In this document: in pieces, positions 36,193 to 46,124 of the stretch
How positions within the stretch are numbered: position 1 is the first letter of the stretch
Layout of the letters: every line of letters starts with the position of its first letter
Assembly: GCA_021234155.1 (NCBI GenBank)
Contig: JAJEKV010000232.1
Location: forward strand, 186,001-250,000
DNA: 64,000 nt
Source: Isoetes taiwanensis
Lineage: Eukaryota; Streptophyta; Lycopodiopsida; Isoetales; Isoetaceae
Direction of reading: 5' to 3'
The notes under the pieces: model-generated
Seen by the model: only the letters and a program-made list of their open reading frames with translations
Database searches by the model: none
What the model was told of the DNA's origin: nothing
Program-made: the position numbers and the translations under genes

Positions 36193-36539
36193 AACCTCCT
36201 CGGATCGAGGGGTGTGTTGTTTGAAGACTCGCGTGAAAGACCTTGTGGATCTTCAAGCCGGGTGGCAAATTCAAGCGATATGCCCGCTCTCCAACACGTT
36301 GATAATCTTGAAGGGCCCAGCCCATCCGGGTGCCAACTTCTTGCGGTTACCAATTTTAAGCTTGGCTTGTTTTACTTTGATCTTAAGCCAAACCGATTCA
36401 CCCACGGAAGACTCATTGGGGGGTTGTGTTTATCCGCTACACTCGACGACATTGCGTGCAGCCTAATAAGTAACCCACGAACTTCTTCAACCAAAGCTTG
36501 CATTTCCAAAAGGAGTTGTTGAGAAACCTCCACTTTAGA

Positions 36540-37191
36540 AACAGGGTTATGCCATGTGTCTGGAGTAAGACATTAATACCCATAATTGATCATAAAGGGT
36601 GACATCCCGAAGACTCTGTTTCATCTTTGTTATATAGGCAAACTCTACCGGATAAATATAGTCAGCCCATTGTGATTGCCTTACCCCACACATAAGCAAT
36701 GCGTAGCATATCCTCTATAATCGATTGGTGCGTTCATTCGACCATCCGTCCCGAGTACTCATAGCAAGCTTGGTCTGGATAGTGGCGAAGAAATCTTTCC
36801 AGAATGCACTTACAAATTTGGGATCCCTGTCGGACACAATAACTCTTGGCATTCCATGCAACCTGAAAATTTCCTTTGCAAAAAGCAGGGCGGTGTCGAA
36901 GGCGGTGTCGGTGGTACGACATGGCAAGAAATGAGCCATTTTTGACAGTTTGTCGACCACTACCATCAAGGCATCATAGCCACGGAGAGTACGTGGAAGG
37001 CCCACAATAAAATCCATGGTTATTACTTCCCACTTGGCGTTGGGCACATCCAGAGGTTGCAACTCTCCTGGAACTCTTAATTGCTCAGCTTTGGTTTGTT
37101 GACACACTTGACACTGCTTAATGTATCTAGCAATATCCTTCTTCATCGAAGGCCAAAAATAACTGGAGCGGATCTTAAAGTAGGTTTTCAT
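36540..37191 (-). pseudogene. Chromovirus integrase
   Basis: The frame 36715-37191 starts in the zinc-binding end (YFWPSMKKDIARYIKQCQVC, QQTKAEQ) and covers the core: WEVITMDFIVGLPRT (first Asp), VVDKLSKMAHFLPC, and VSDRDPKFVSAFWKDFF (second Asp). The region of the catalytic Glu reads DGWSNERTNRL followed by a stop; the usual HPQTDGQ is altered to STRDGWS. Downstream homology continues out of frame to about 36350. Confidence 0.93.
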
Positions 37192-37299
37192 AAAACCTGC
37201 ATGTCCAGCTATAGGGTTGTTGTGCGTGTCATGGACAATCGACTTTTACGTACTCTGAAGTCTCGGGTACACACACAACTTATCCTTGTAATATAGCAA

Positions 37300-38956
37300 G
37301 TGGCCTTCTTTCTTATATGAGCTAAAAGTTTCCCGCTCTTTATCCATGCGGGCTTCCTTATTCAAGCTCCCCCAAACATCCGCGGGAACCGGGATCCGTG
37401 GCCAAGGTCTGCTCTATTTGTTTCCCAAACTCACTAGTGAGTGTGGAAATTGCATTACAATGGGTCCGGGTTACTAAGGGATGGCGTGACAACGCATCCG
37501 CAACCACATTGTGCTTTCGGGCTTATACATAATCTCAAAATCATACTCTTCCAAAATTCCATCCATCTCCTCGGCGGAGGTTGAGATTCTATTTGGTGGT
37601 TAAATAACGGAGACTCGATGATCCGTATCTAAGCGAAATCTTCTACCAAGAAGGTAGTGTCTCCAAATAATTGGCCTTGGGACAAGCCGCCAACAATTCC
37701 ACGGTCATGGGTAGGGTATCATTTGTTCGTGTGTCGTTCATCTTCTTTGAATCATATGCAATAACTCTCCCTTCCTGCATTAGGACTCCACCGGTAGCAA
37801 TCTTACTAGCATCGGTTGCCACTAGCTTATCCTTTTCAGGATCAGGCAATGTGAAAACTGGTGTAGACGTTAAAGCATCCTTAAGCTTCTGAAAACCCAC
37901 CTGGACTTTTGCTTTCCAATGTTCCATCCAATCCTTCACCTTCTCGTGTTTTGTGAGATCAGTAAGAGGTGCGGCAATCGTTGCAAAATCCTTAACAAAT
38001 TTCCGATAATATCCTACTAGTCCCAAGAAACTTCGGACCTCCGAGACATTACCCGGAATAGGCCAATCCCTTACTGCTTCTATCTTTGCTGGATCTGTAG
38101 CAATTCCCTCTGCTGAAATGATATGGCCCAAATAATCGACCTTCGGAGTGGCAAACTTGCACTTAGAGAACTTGGCAAAGAGCTGATGACGTCTTAGCTT
38201 TTGCAGGGCCAATCGAAGATGTTTCTCATGCTGCTCCAAGGTTTTACTATAGATGAGAATGTCGTCAAAGAAAATAACAACAAAATCATCTAAGTATTGT
38301 CGGAAGACATCATTCATGAGTCGCATGAAAGTCGCCGGGGCATTAGTTAATCCAAAAGGCATCACAGTAAACTCATAATGCCCATATCTAGTGCGAAAAG
38401 CAGACTTATAGATGTCCTCCTCCTTTATCCTTATCTGATGGTATCCGGAGCGTAAATCAATCTTTGAGAAATATTTGGCGCCTTGCAACTGGTCCATTAG
38501 ATCATCTGCTCTAGGCAAAGCATAGCGATTCTTGATGGTATGCTTATTGAGCTGCCTATAATCAATACACATCCTCAAGGAGCCATCCTTTTTCTTAACA
38601 AAAGGATAGGGCCAAAAAGGCTTGCAGACACTAGGCCTAATGAAACCTAGGTTTAATAACTCTGAAGTTGCTTCTTAAGCTCGCGCCAACTCGGAGGACT
38701 CATTCGGTCTGGGGCCTTTTTTGGTAGGCTTAGTACCTGATTCTAGAGCTATCTCACATTCTACCCCTCTAAAAGGAGGAAGTTTCTGAATCTCATCCGG
38801 GAAAAGGTCGGCTGAATTCTGGGAGAAGACTAGCAATCCCTTTGGCAAGGTATCGATTACTGGCTTACGCTTAGCATCCGACTCAGCGGAGGCAAGTCTA
38901 ATGACGGAGAGGAGCTTATCATGCGCGTATAGCTTTTCTAAGCGCACGATTGACAT
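37300..38956 (-). pseudogene. Chromovirus reverse transcriptase and RNase H
   Basis: The linker frame 38675-38956 has the pre-RT motif SADLFPDEIQKLPPFRG. The main frame 37643-38578 has [55 protein letters not shown] and the catalytic [19 protein letters not shown] (both Asp kept). Then come [19 protein letters not shown], the [12 protein letters not shown] block, and the RNase H start [19 protein letters not shown]. The RNase H frame breaks near 37643; decayed remains continue to about 37300. Stops lie between linker and RT. Confidence 0.95.
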
Positions 38957-39260
38957 AGACGCATAATAGGGTTGAAGGGATCACCTTTTTTATAGTCACG
39001 GGCTCCATTGGCGTTGAAGGTAACCTCCCGTTTCTCAGTAGTCTATATTGGCCTTCGCGGATGCCAAAATTCCATCCCGACCAATAAGGTCATATTTGCC
39101 AATATCCATTAGCTCGGCACCCAAGGTAATCGGTGCACTGGCGGCGACCATGAGTGTGTTCGATCTTACCTTTGGCTAAAGTGACTGGCTTTGGTGGGGA
39201 TCTCAACGTTTCAGTACCAATATACAGGCTATTCTAGAGAAGCAAAATTATGTGTACTTC
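38957..39260 (-). pseudogene. Chromovirus protease region, decayed
   Basis: Directly upstream of the RT linker, the minus strand shows scattered protease-type pieces (for example YDLIGRDGILASAKANID, comparable to the G-MDWL..A.ID end of gypsy proteases). The active-site DTGA block cannot be read, so assignment rests on position and one motif. Confidence 0.5.
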
Positions 39261-40740
39261 AGGTATCCATCAAAATTATGAAAAGGCTTCGTCTACTTGG
39301 CCTATGGTGGAAATAACAGAATTTGGCTTTCAGCATTGCCCGGTTCAATGGGCTGCAAGGATATGAGCGCGACTGCAGAACGCATTTTTCGGAGCCTCGC
39401 CCCTCGGCAGGTAGTGTAGACTCCGTGATCGTCCCAATCAAGACGGGCCATGGCCAGGTAGGCGATCTGGCGATTTTGGCGGGAACAGTGCATGTAGTGC
39501 CGGGTCCATACACCGTGAACATGCCTTATCTCTACGTAGCGATCTCTCGGCGCCTTTTGGGAATAGATCGTGAAGAGATTCAACTTCCTTGTCGACATTA
39601 TTCGGTTTTGTCCGCATGCATGTTGAAGGTGACTTTCTTTCCCGGACGGCCGTAAAGAGTTCCCGGGCTGAGGCCCCCGGACTTGGTGGCGGGGTTTGTA
39701 AGGTGTGGACGGGCGCAGGCGCGAGTAAGGAGCGGGGGGCCGGATCTTGGTTCCTTGGTGTGTCCTCCTCGAGGCTTAATGCCTTAGCCTCGCCTTCCGC
39801 GAGCTGATTTGGTCTATGGCCTTGACCATTCGTTTAATGGATGGGGCCAAGCCTTCAATGTAGCCCCTCCACCGCCCTCTTTTCATTCATCGGTATGCAC
39901 GTCTGACCAGCTACGGTAGCATGAACTCATCGGTGTAGGCTGTGACCGACATTCCCTTCGCTCTAGCCTATAGAAGGTGCGGATCATTGGCATTTTGCGC
40001 GACGGAGGCACATAATGCGACTTAAAAGCCTTGGCAAACTTTTTGAACTTGCGCGGCCCGGTCCGGTGCTTGGCTGCGCATAGCCCTTCCACCAAATGGG
40101 CAGCTCTCGTAAGGTTGGTAGTGGCAACCTTTCTCGTATCCTTTTCGGTCATTCCATAGGATTTTTCCGAACTCCTTCATCTCGTCGAGCGGGACTGCGT
40201 GATTCAGCCCACCTCTAGCTTTTCCATCAAATTGGGCCAATTTCCTATTCTTCCATATACTGGTTATGGCTGTATCAACTGTTTTTCGGTACTCCTTGTC
40301 TCGACGATGTGCATGGCCATCGGATGGATAACCTGTTCAAGGTTAGGAGCTAACTTCTTATGGCCGGCTGTGGTTGAAAATGCTCGGAGTGCCCATGACC
40401 CCCCCCGCTTGAGGTGCAATGGCTTTAGCAAAGAAGAGAACCTGTCTGCTGGTAAAAGCCGACAAAAAGAAGCGAGTAATGTGGCATTTCAACCCCTGTA
40501 CCATCGGGTGGGTTGAAGAGGCCAACTCTGACTCCAAATTCTGGGGCAGCTCCTCCTCCATAGCAAAATCCTTCTCCTCCTGAGCATACTGGCTCTCATC
40601 ACATAGATCCTCCATGGTTGGGTCGTCTTCGATTTTGACGACAACATCGTTGATGTTGGGCACATGAGGCCCCGTATCATGAAAAGCAGATTCAGGAACT
40701 GAGGATGGGGTACCACAATCATTAATTGGCGTAAAGATAA
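39260..40740 (-). pseudogene. Chromovirus gag, frameshifted
   Basis: Minus-strand pieces in order: an acidic region (MEDLCDESQYAQEEKDFAME, 40358-40663) and a capsid-like region (KEFGKILWNDRKGYEKGCHY; then in the next frame FKKFAKAFKSHYVPPSRKMP and MIRTFYRLERRE). The last resembles the retrotransposon gag core where a short helix precedes F..L.Q...SV..Y. Possible zinc-knuckle remains lie near 39430-39520 but are not clear. Several frame changes; non-functional. Confidence 0.7.
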
Positions 40741-40779
40741 CAATGTCTCGATAGGCTCAACATCAAGAGGTGATAGTTG

Positions 40780-41517
40780 AGCGATTGATGTATCTGCGGC
40801 GGCACATAGACGGTCGGGGAATAATCGATGAAGTCATGCTGACCGACAATACCTGTACGAGCTCATAGAGAAGATGAGCCGTCGCTTTCCCTTATTGGCT
40901 TATATCGATATCACATCACTGAATGTCACCCGCCGGTAGTAATCTTGATCCCCAACCTTGATGATAGAAGCCGAACTTAAAAGCCAAAGAGCTTGGCCCT
41001 TTACCACGAGGGGTAGAGGCTTCTCTTTGGCCAATTCCTTCCATCTCACTAAGTCGGCATAGCTTATCCGCCGCTCGTCCTCCTCGGGATCCGGAGGAAG
41101 TGGGAACTTGGTTTGCTCAAGGCGTTAATGCATCTTGTCAACATACCTATCCATTACAAGAGCAAGAGCAAACTGGGCCTCAAAGTACAGCCCGCTAGAG
41201 CCACAGTCAATAATGGGGGCGTGCTTAGCACGTCTGAGAATGCCTTTAAGAATATCGTAGCTGTGGCGGTCCTCCCCAAACATGTGCTCTAAGATATCCC
41301 TATGAAGATAGGGCTGAGGCGGCTCTCCGAAAAACTCTGCATGGGGCAGGATTTCTTCGTCATAGAACTCCGAGAAGGTGTTATAATCAGGGTGTGCTCG
41401 CATATTGTCGAGAAGGTCGACTCTACACTGCAACATGGGATCCAAGAGAGGGTAAGGAACCTGGGGATCCCATTGCTCGCCTCCCATGTACCATGCTAGG
41501 TGGCCAGCGTAATCCAT
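40780..41517 (-). pseudogene. Second extra ORF of the chromovirus, unknown
   Basis: Begins MDYAGHLAWYMGGEQWDPQV at 41517 and reads about 130 residues to a TAA at 41125-41127, where a CAA to TAA change is plausible. It then continues in the same frame (RLEQTKFPLPPDPEEDERRI, YADLVRWKELAKEK, VGDQDYYRRVTFSDV) to about 40900. I recognise no domain. It is rich in aromatic and acidic residues and lies between the histone-bearing ORF and gag. An additional ORF before gag is unusual in plant gypsy elements. Confidence 0.6.
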
Positions 41518-41786
41518 TACTGCAGACGGCAGGTGGGAGGAGGAAGACAAACGAAAGAGTAAGAAATGATGAAGCCCTAAAGTGGAAGTCACTTTTGAAT
41601 TTGTTGGGCACGGCGTTCGAGGCGCCAGCTCATTATTACCATTATATTATATTTTATTTATTATTATATTTTTTATTTTTTTTTTCTTAAAAGAAAGAAA
41701 AACACAGTTAAAATAAAAAGTCAAAGCAGTATTTGTATTAATATATATATCGATTTACATAGATACAAAATTGTTGTGTTACATAA

Positions 41787-42270
41787 TCATGGCCGTTCCC
41801 CACGGATCCGGCGTGCTAGCTGAAGGTCTTTGGTCATGATCGTTACTCGCTTGGCATGGATTGCACATAGGTTTGCATCGCCAAAGAGGGCTACCAAATA
41901 GGCCTCGGCTGCCTCCTGGAGTGCTAGAATAGCATGAGTCTAAAACCGGAGATCCGTCTTGAAGTCTTGAGCAATCTCTCGGACCAGGCGCTGGAAAGGA
42001 AGTTTCCGTTGCAAAAACTCGGTGGATTTCTGGTACTTCCTTATCTCCCTAAGTGCCACAGTGCCAGGCTTATAACGATGCCTCCTCTTAGGTTGGGGTG
42101 GAACTCCAGGAATAGACTTCCCTGCTGTTCTTGGATGCTGGGCCTTTCGGATGAGTTCGTCTCGTCGATTGTCCCCGGCAGCTTTAGCAACACCACCCCG
42201 AGCCTTGAGCTGCTCCTTATACTGGGCACCCGACTTACGAGGCGTCTGCGTCTTCTTTAGCCTTCGGCGA
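41787..42270 (-). pseudogene. Histone H3 (H3.3-like) module in a retrotransposon
   Basis: On the minus strand a complete H3 is recognisable. Tail: TQTPRKSGA (H3 QTARKS around K9; Lys codon 42234-42236) and TAGKSIPG (H3 ARKSAP around K27), with about 21 extra residues between the two motifs. Core: [40 protein letters not shown], then after a TAG replacing the usual Gln (41940-41942) [39 protein letters not shown] and [11 protein letters not shown] with TGA at 41787-41789. The equivalents of Tyr41, His87 and Leu90 are those of H3.3 rather than plant H3.1. There is no start codon at the tail: the module is fused to the upstream coiled coil. It is intronless. It lacks CENH3 features such as an altered loop 1. 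The stop makes this copy defective. Confidence 0.93.
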
Positions 42271-43154
42271 GGAGTAGGGCCACTTGGAGATGGCTGATCT
42301 TGACGGTGCCGTTCTTCCTCTTCTTTCCTCAGCCGCTTCTTTCACGCCTCGTTACCTCGTTAAGCCCTCCGTACGCTTCATCCTCGCATTTCTTCCTGTA
42401 ATTTGCTCCTGCTCGGTTCTTGCCGCGGCATGCAGGGTATCCTCGCGAAGTTTAGCAGCCTCCTCCAGTATTTGAGTTGCCCCCTGTGATTTCGCCTGGA
42501 GTGCAGCCTGCTCCTCTGCTCTCTTTTCCCTGGCTATCCTAATATCTGTTCTTCTTTTAAGTTCCATGAAGTAGCGTGGAGGGTTAGCCTGCATGTCCCG
42601 CTCGACAGCCCGCTGGAATTGATCTGTGAAGAATGGAGGTGTTCCCGCTTCCCAGAGAATACGGTTAGTCTCCTCTTCATATGAAAAAGTTGGGAGTGTG
42701 TATGCCCCCCCATCGAAAAGGCACATCCCATTTCCAAGGTAATTTGCATTCTAAGCGGGGTCATCGGATGCAAGCCACCGTGAGGTCCGGGCTTCCTGTG
42801 CCATTTGCAAGCTGTTTTGGGCCTGTGTTTGTAGGGCCTCAGCTTCAGTTTGTTCATCCCCACCCGACGGGAAGAACCGTGTATACTTCTGCACACCATC
42901 TTCTTGTTCAACTATGGTGCAGGTTTCTTGGATAGCGTTGAGCTTAAATACAAAACGCTCATTATAGCAGAAGAGTGGGTATGGTATTCTGACTCCTTCA
43001 TAGAAACGTTTAGCAAAATATTCCAGTATCTCCTCAGTTTTTGCCTCCGCTTCGGCGATGGGTTTTGCCGTGGCCTTGATTCAACCATTAAAACTCTATG
43101 GGGGGTTTGAGAATAACGGGGCTTGCTTTTGTACACCGGGCTGACTTCCTCCAT
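41787..43154 (-). pseudogene. First ORF of chromovirus: unknown N-part, coiled coil, histone H3
   Basis: The likely start ATG at 43154 (MEEVSPVYKSKPRYSQTP) lies about 500 bp inside the 5' LTR. After an early frame change the sequence reads AEAEAKTEEILEYFAKRFYE, FKLNAIQETCTIVEQEDGV (43090-42760) and, past a TAG at 42751-42753, YTLPTFSYEEETNRILWEAG. A charged heptad-like coiled coil follows (RIAREKRAEEQAALQAKSQG, ILEEAAKLREDTLHAAARTE). A frame change at about 42352-42420 leads through [14 protein letters not shown] into the H3 module described separately. The whole would be about 450 residues. In-frame stops: TAG 42751-42753, TGA 42342-42344, TAG 41940-41942. It occupies the place where gag usually starts, yet a gag-like region exists further downstream. 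Confidence 0.75.
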
Positions 43155-43652
43155 GTCGAATGGGTGATGGATGGGCGCTTTGGGGAGAAAGGTGAGGGGC
43201 GAGGTTTGGCTATGGCGGAAGCTTCTAGCTCGCTATGGCGGGCAGGGCGGAGCTCAAAAGGGCACTAGGTGTTTAAGAAAAAGTGAAAAAAAAAAGTCAC
43301 TTTTAAAATTTTAACCCTAAAAAAAACTTTTTTTATGAAAAAGTGGCGACGTTTGCTTTTTGGTGGCGGGCACCCCTACCTCGACGTTTTTATGGAGCCA
43401 ATGCCCACCCGTCGGCCCGCCACTTAGGGTTTTTTTTTTTTTTTTCTAAGGTGGCGGGCACCCCCTACCTCGAGTGTCGCCACCGCCGCTACTAACACCC
43501 GGGTACCCCGCCACTTAGGGTTAGGGTTTGGCACGAATGCACGCTGCATTCATTATTATTCTACTTCAGCCCCGTTAAAGCAATCATGAAGGCATCTACT
43601 ACACCACCCCAAACTGTTAGTATGTGGTGGGTGCAATAGTTTGGCTTCCCGG
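43155..43652 (-). other. Chromovirus 5' leader
   Basis: Region between the primer binding site and the first ORF. It contains a T-run (43429-43446) and two related hairpin-forming blocks with GGTGGCGGGCACCCC and CCGCCACTTAGGGTT (43356-43520). A similar block occurs at 60318-60402 outside the element. Confidence 0.6.
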
Positions 43653-43670
43653 AACCATGCTCGATACCAC
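43653..43670 (-). other. Primer binding site (initiator Met tRNA type)
   Basis: Directly next to the 5' LTR the minus strand reads TGGTATCGAGCATGGTT. Plant elements primed by initiator methionine tRNA start TGGTATCAGAGC; the match here needs one single-base gap. Confidence 0.9.
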
Positions 43671-45334
43671 TGTGGACGCTCCACGAATATATCGACCCCC
43701 GGCCGTATACATGCACGGGACTTTCCCTCCCATGGCGACCATATCGCCATCGAAGCAGAACCCTCCGTCTAACGGGCCATCTATAGAGAGATGCCCGAGT
43801 GAAGGACACCGGAGGTGTCATTCGCCCCGGTGGGACTCCTACGTCGAAGCGTGCATACATGTTAGCACACACAAGACAAATACATATAAATAACCACCAC
43901 GAACGGTGGAACATCCATCCAAATACCAAGCGGCAAAGAATATGCATCTAATCCTAAAGAAAAACACCCAAAACCCATGGTTCTACCCGCTCCGGACTCC
44001 GGTGAGGATCGACTAACGGCTAGGTCTCAAGAGATCGTGAGGCCAGAATCGACGGACATGGCGTTAATCGGCATAGAACATCGGCTAGGGTTGTCCACTC
44101 CATCCGCCCCCTCGTAATTACTTTGCGGATGAGTCGAATCATGCTATGGCTTTATAGCCTTCCTGGAGACGCAGTTCGAGGTATCACCAGCCGAGCCTAC
44201 TCCGGGGTTCATGACGCCCGGTCAGATGAGGCCGGGTCGTGGAAGCGTCCCCTTCGAGGATCACTGATGGTTCCATGGGTGGACTAGAGAATACGTGTCG
44301 CATCCAGCGACCCCAGATCCGTGCAGGGCTTACTGCGCCCCTAAATCTACTCAAAGTGCTGGGATGCCCCATGCGGTCACATCTCGTACCGGGGGAGTGT
44401 CGGACCCATACAGGCACGGATCGGCGCCTAGCTCCTTTGGCTATTAGAAACCCTAGTCAATTGTAGGAGTCTCGGGAGCCTTTTATGTTCGTGCAAGACC
44501 CCACCCCCGCTTCACCACTTGTGTCCCTTGTTTGGTGCTAAGCCAATCCATAGCATCTATGACCCGGTGGTCTCTTGTACCACAGCCGCGCAACTAGTGG
44601 GATGCTACACTGGGGCTCTATCTAGGAGCATACTACAATACATGGGCTCGAGGTCTCTACCCCCGTGATCCCCCATTTTAGAGGAGTAATACCATGCAAA
44701 GAACTATCAATCCATCCTTTACAAGCATAATCGATGATCGAGTAAATAAGAAGAACTCACCTTTACAATCAAGGGTTAGTTCCTACAAGTGAAACAAAGA
44801 GAGAACGAGAGAAGCAAACACAATCGATTGCCCAACAAAGGCGTTACCTAGAATTCACAACTATACTAGCCACCCCACGAGTTCCATTTGGACCCATTAC
44901 CAATTGGTGCTTCCATCTCCTAGGTCTTGGTGTTCAGCTTCAGCTACACAGGTAAAAGTACTTGGTATGGTGGGCTCAACAAGTGATGTGGGTAGCTCGG
45001 CTCACGCTCCTTTTTGGGCCGAATTTTTTTGGGAGTCAATTAGCAATAGGGATCAGGTTGACAGCCCAATTTGGAAATCCCCATGCTGGCCAATCGAATT
45101 AGGCCAGGTGGCGCCTTCCCAAAGCATTAATTGGCTTAATTAACCCATTTAATATTAATCCCTAGATTATAGGTTATTATCTTTAATGATTAAATTAGCA
45201 TATCCCTTTTAGGTCAACCCCCTAGGTTACAATACCCCATGGTGGCGTACCTTTATCGGGTGACGTGTCAGTATATTTATAGGTGTACCATATAAATACG
45301 TTACGTATACCGTATAAATACGTGGAACGTCACA
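43671..45334 (-). repeat. 5' LTR of the chromovirus
   Basis: 1664 bp homologous to 28330-29967. The plus-strand ends are TGTGGACGCTCC and GGAACGTCACA. Differences from the other LTR are spread substitutions plus many 1-6-bp indels, more than expected for a recent insertion; an alignment is needed to date it. Confidence 0.95.
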
Positions 45335-45339
45335 GAATG

Positions 45340-45990
45340 CAATAAATAAAACAATGGAACCAGCCTGACTGACTAATATAGAGGGGACAATAACTGTAAA
45401 GGAGATGATATGGCATGGAGTGATGAAGCATAACGAACTTAACATACAGTCGCATGAAAGAAGGAAGTGAATGGAACACTAGAAAAGGAACAATCCCAAG
45501 GATAAATCGAATGAACAAAACATAAGGAACAAAGACGAAGAGATGCAAATGATGTATCCCAACTATAAACTAAGTGACCCAAGTGTCTAGATGGACCCAA
45601 GCATCCGTATCAAGCCAATAAAGGAATGTCAAAGAATGATCACAACCTAAGAATAGCACTCAGAAGGAGACAATTAAAGCATCGGAGACAAAAACAGAAA
45701 AATGGGATATGATGAGACGATAAAATAAAATGCACATAGTGACAACCGACCATATTGTTAGACCAAGATTCCTACCATGAACATATGTAACACAATACAA
45801 TGAGTGCAAAAGTGCTCGTATCATAGCACCTTGATCAACGCCGTCAACTAAGGAAAACAAACTGCATTATGTAAAAAGGAGGAGGGATGGGGAACTAGTT
45901 GCCTAAGGGGCAAGACTTTCCTTAGCAAAAACAAAACAAAAAGGAAAAAATACCAAGCCAATTAGCATAAGCACATGTCAACTGCGTATA
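45340..45990. repeat. Purine-rich satellite-like tract, right part
   Basis: Continues the word composition of 26470-28324 (AAGAAGGAAGTGAATGGAACA, GAATGAACAAAA, GGAACAAAG), confirming that the chromovirus inserted into this tract. Confidence 0.6.
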
Positions 45991-46124
45991 CAAAAGTTAC
46001 ATCACAAAAGAAGGAAATATGGAGGAGGACAAGCAAACCAACTATTATGGGATAATCCTACCCTAAATTATTTGAATTAGTTATGACGACAAATATTTGA
46101 ACATGATCATGATGCCAAATTTGG

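Larger units (their letters stand above)
28330..45334 (-). mobile_element. Complete Ty3/gypsy chromovirus, 17 kb
   Basis: The ends TGTGACG...CGTCACA are flanked by the 5-bp target duplication GAATG (28325-28329 and 45335-45339). Two LTRs of about 1.64 and 1.66 kb bound an interior that, on the minus strand, carries a primer binding site, a novel first ORF ending in a histone H3 module, a second unknown ORF, gag, protease, RT, RNase H, integrase with chromodomain, and a polypurine tract. PBS and PPT lie exactly next to the correct LTRs. All ORFs carry stops or frameshifts, and the LTRs have diverged by substitutions and small indels, so this copy is old and non-autonomous. A LINE (30298-35664) sits in the 3' non-coding part. 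Confidence 0.95.

Noticed and set aside
41787-42270. Reading the histone as a centromeric H3 (CENH3)
   Set aside because: Loop 1 and helix 2 follow canonical H3 ([16 protein letters not shown]) without the CENH3 loop extension; Tyr41/His87/Leu90 fit H3.3.
41787-42270. Reading the histone as a functional host H3 gene in an intron of something else
   Set aside because: It has an in-frame TAG in the fold, no start codon at the tail, and lies within precise LTR, PBS and PPT boundaries of a retrotransposon in sense orientation.
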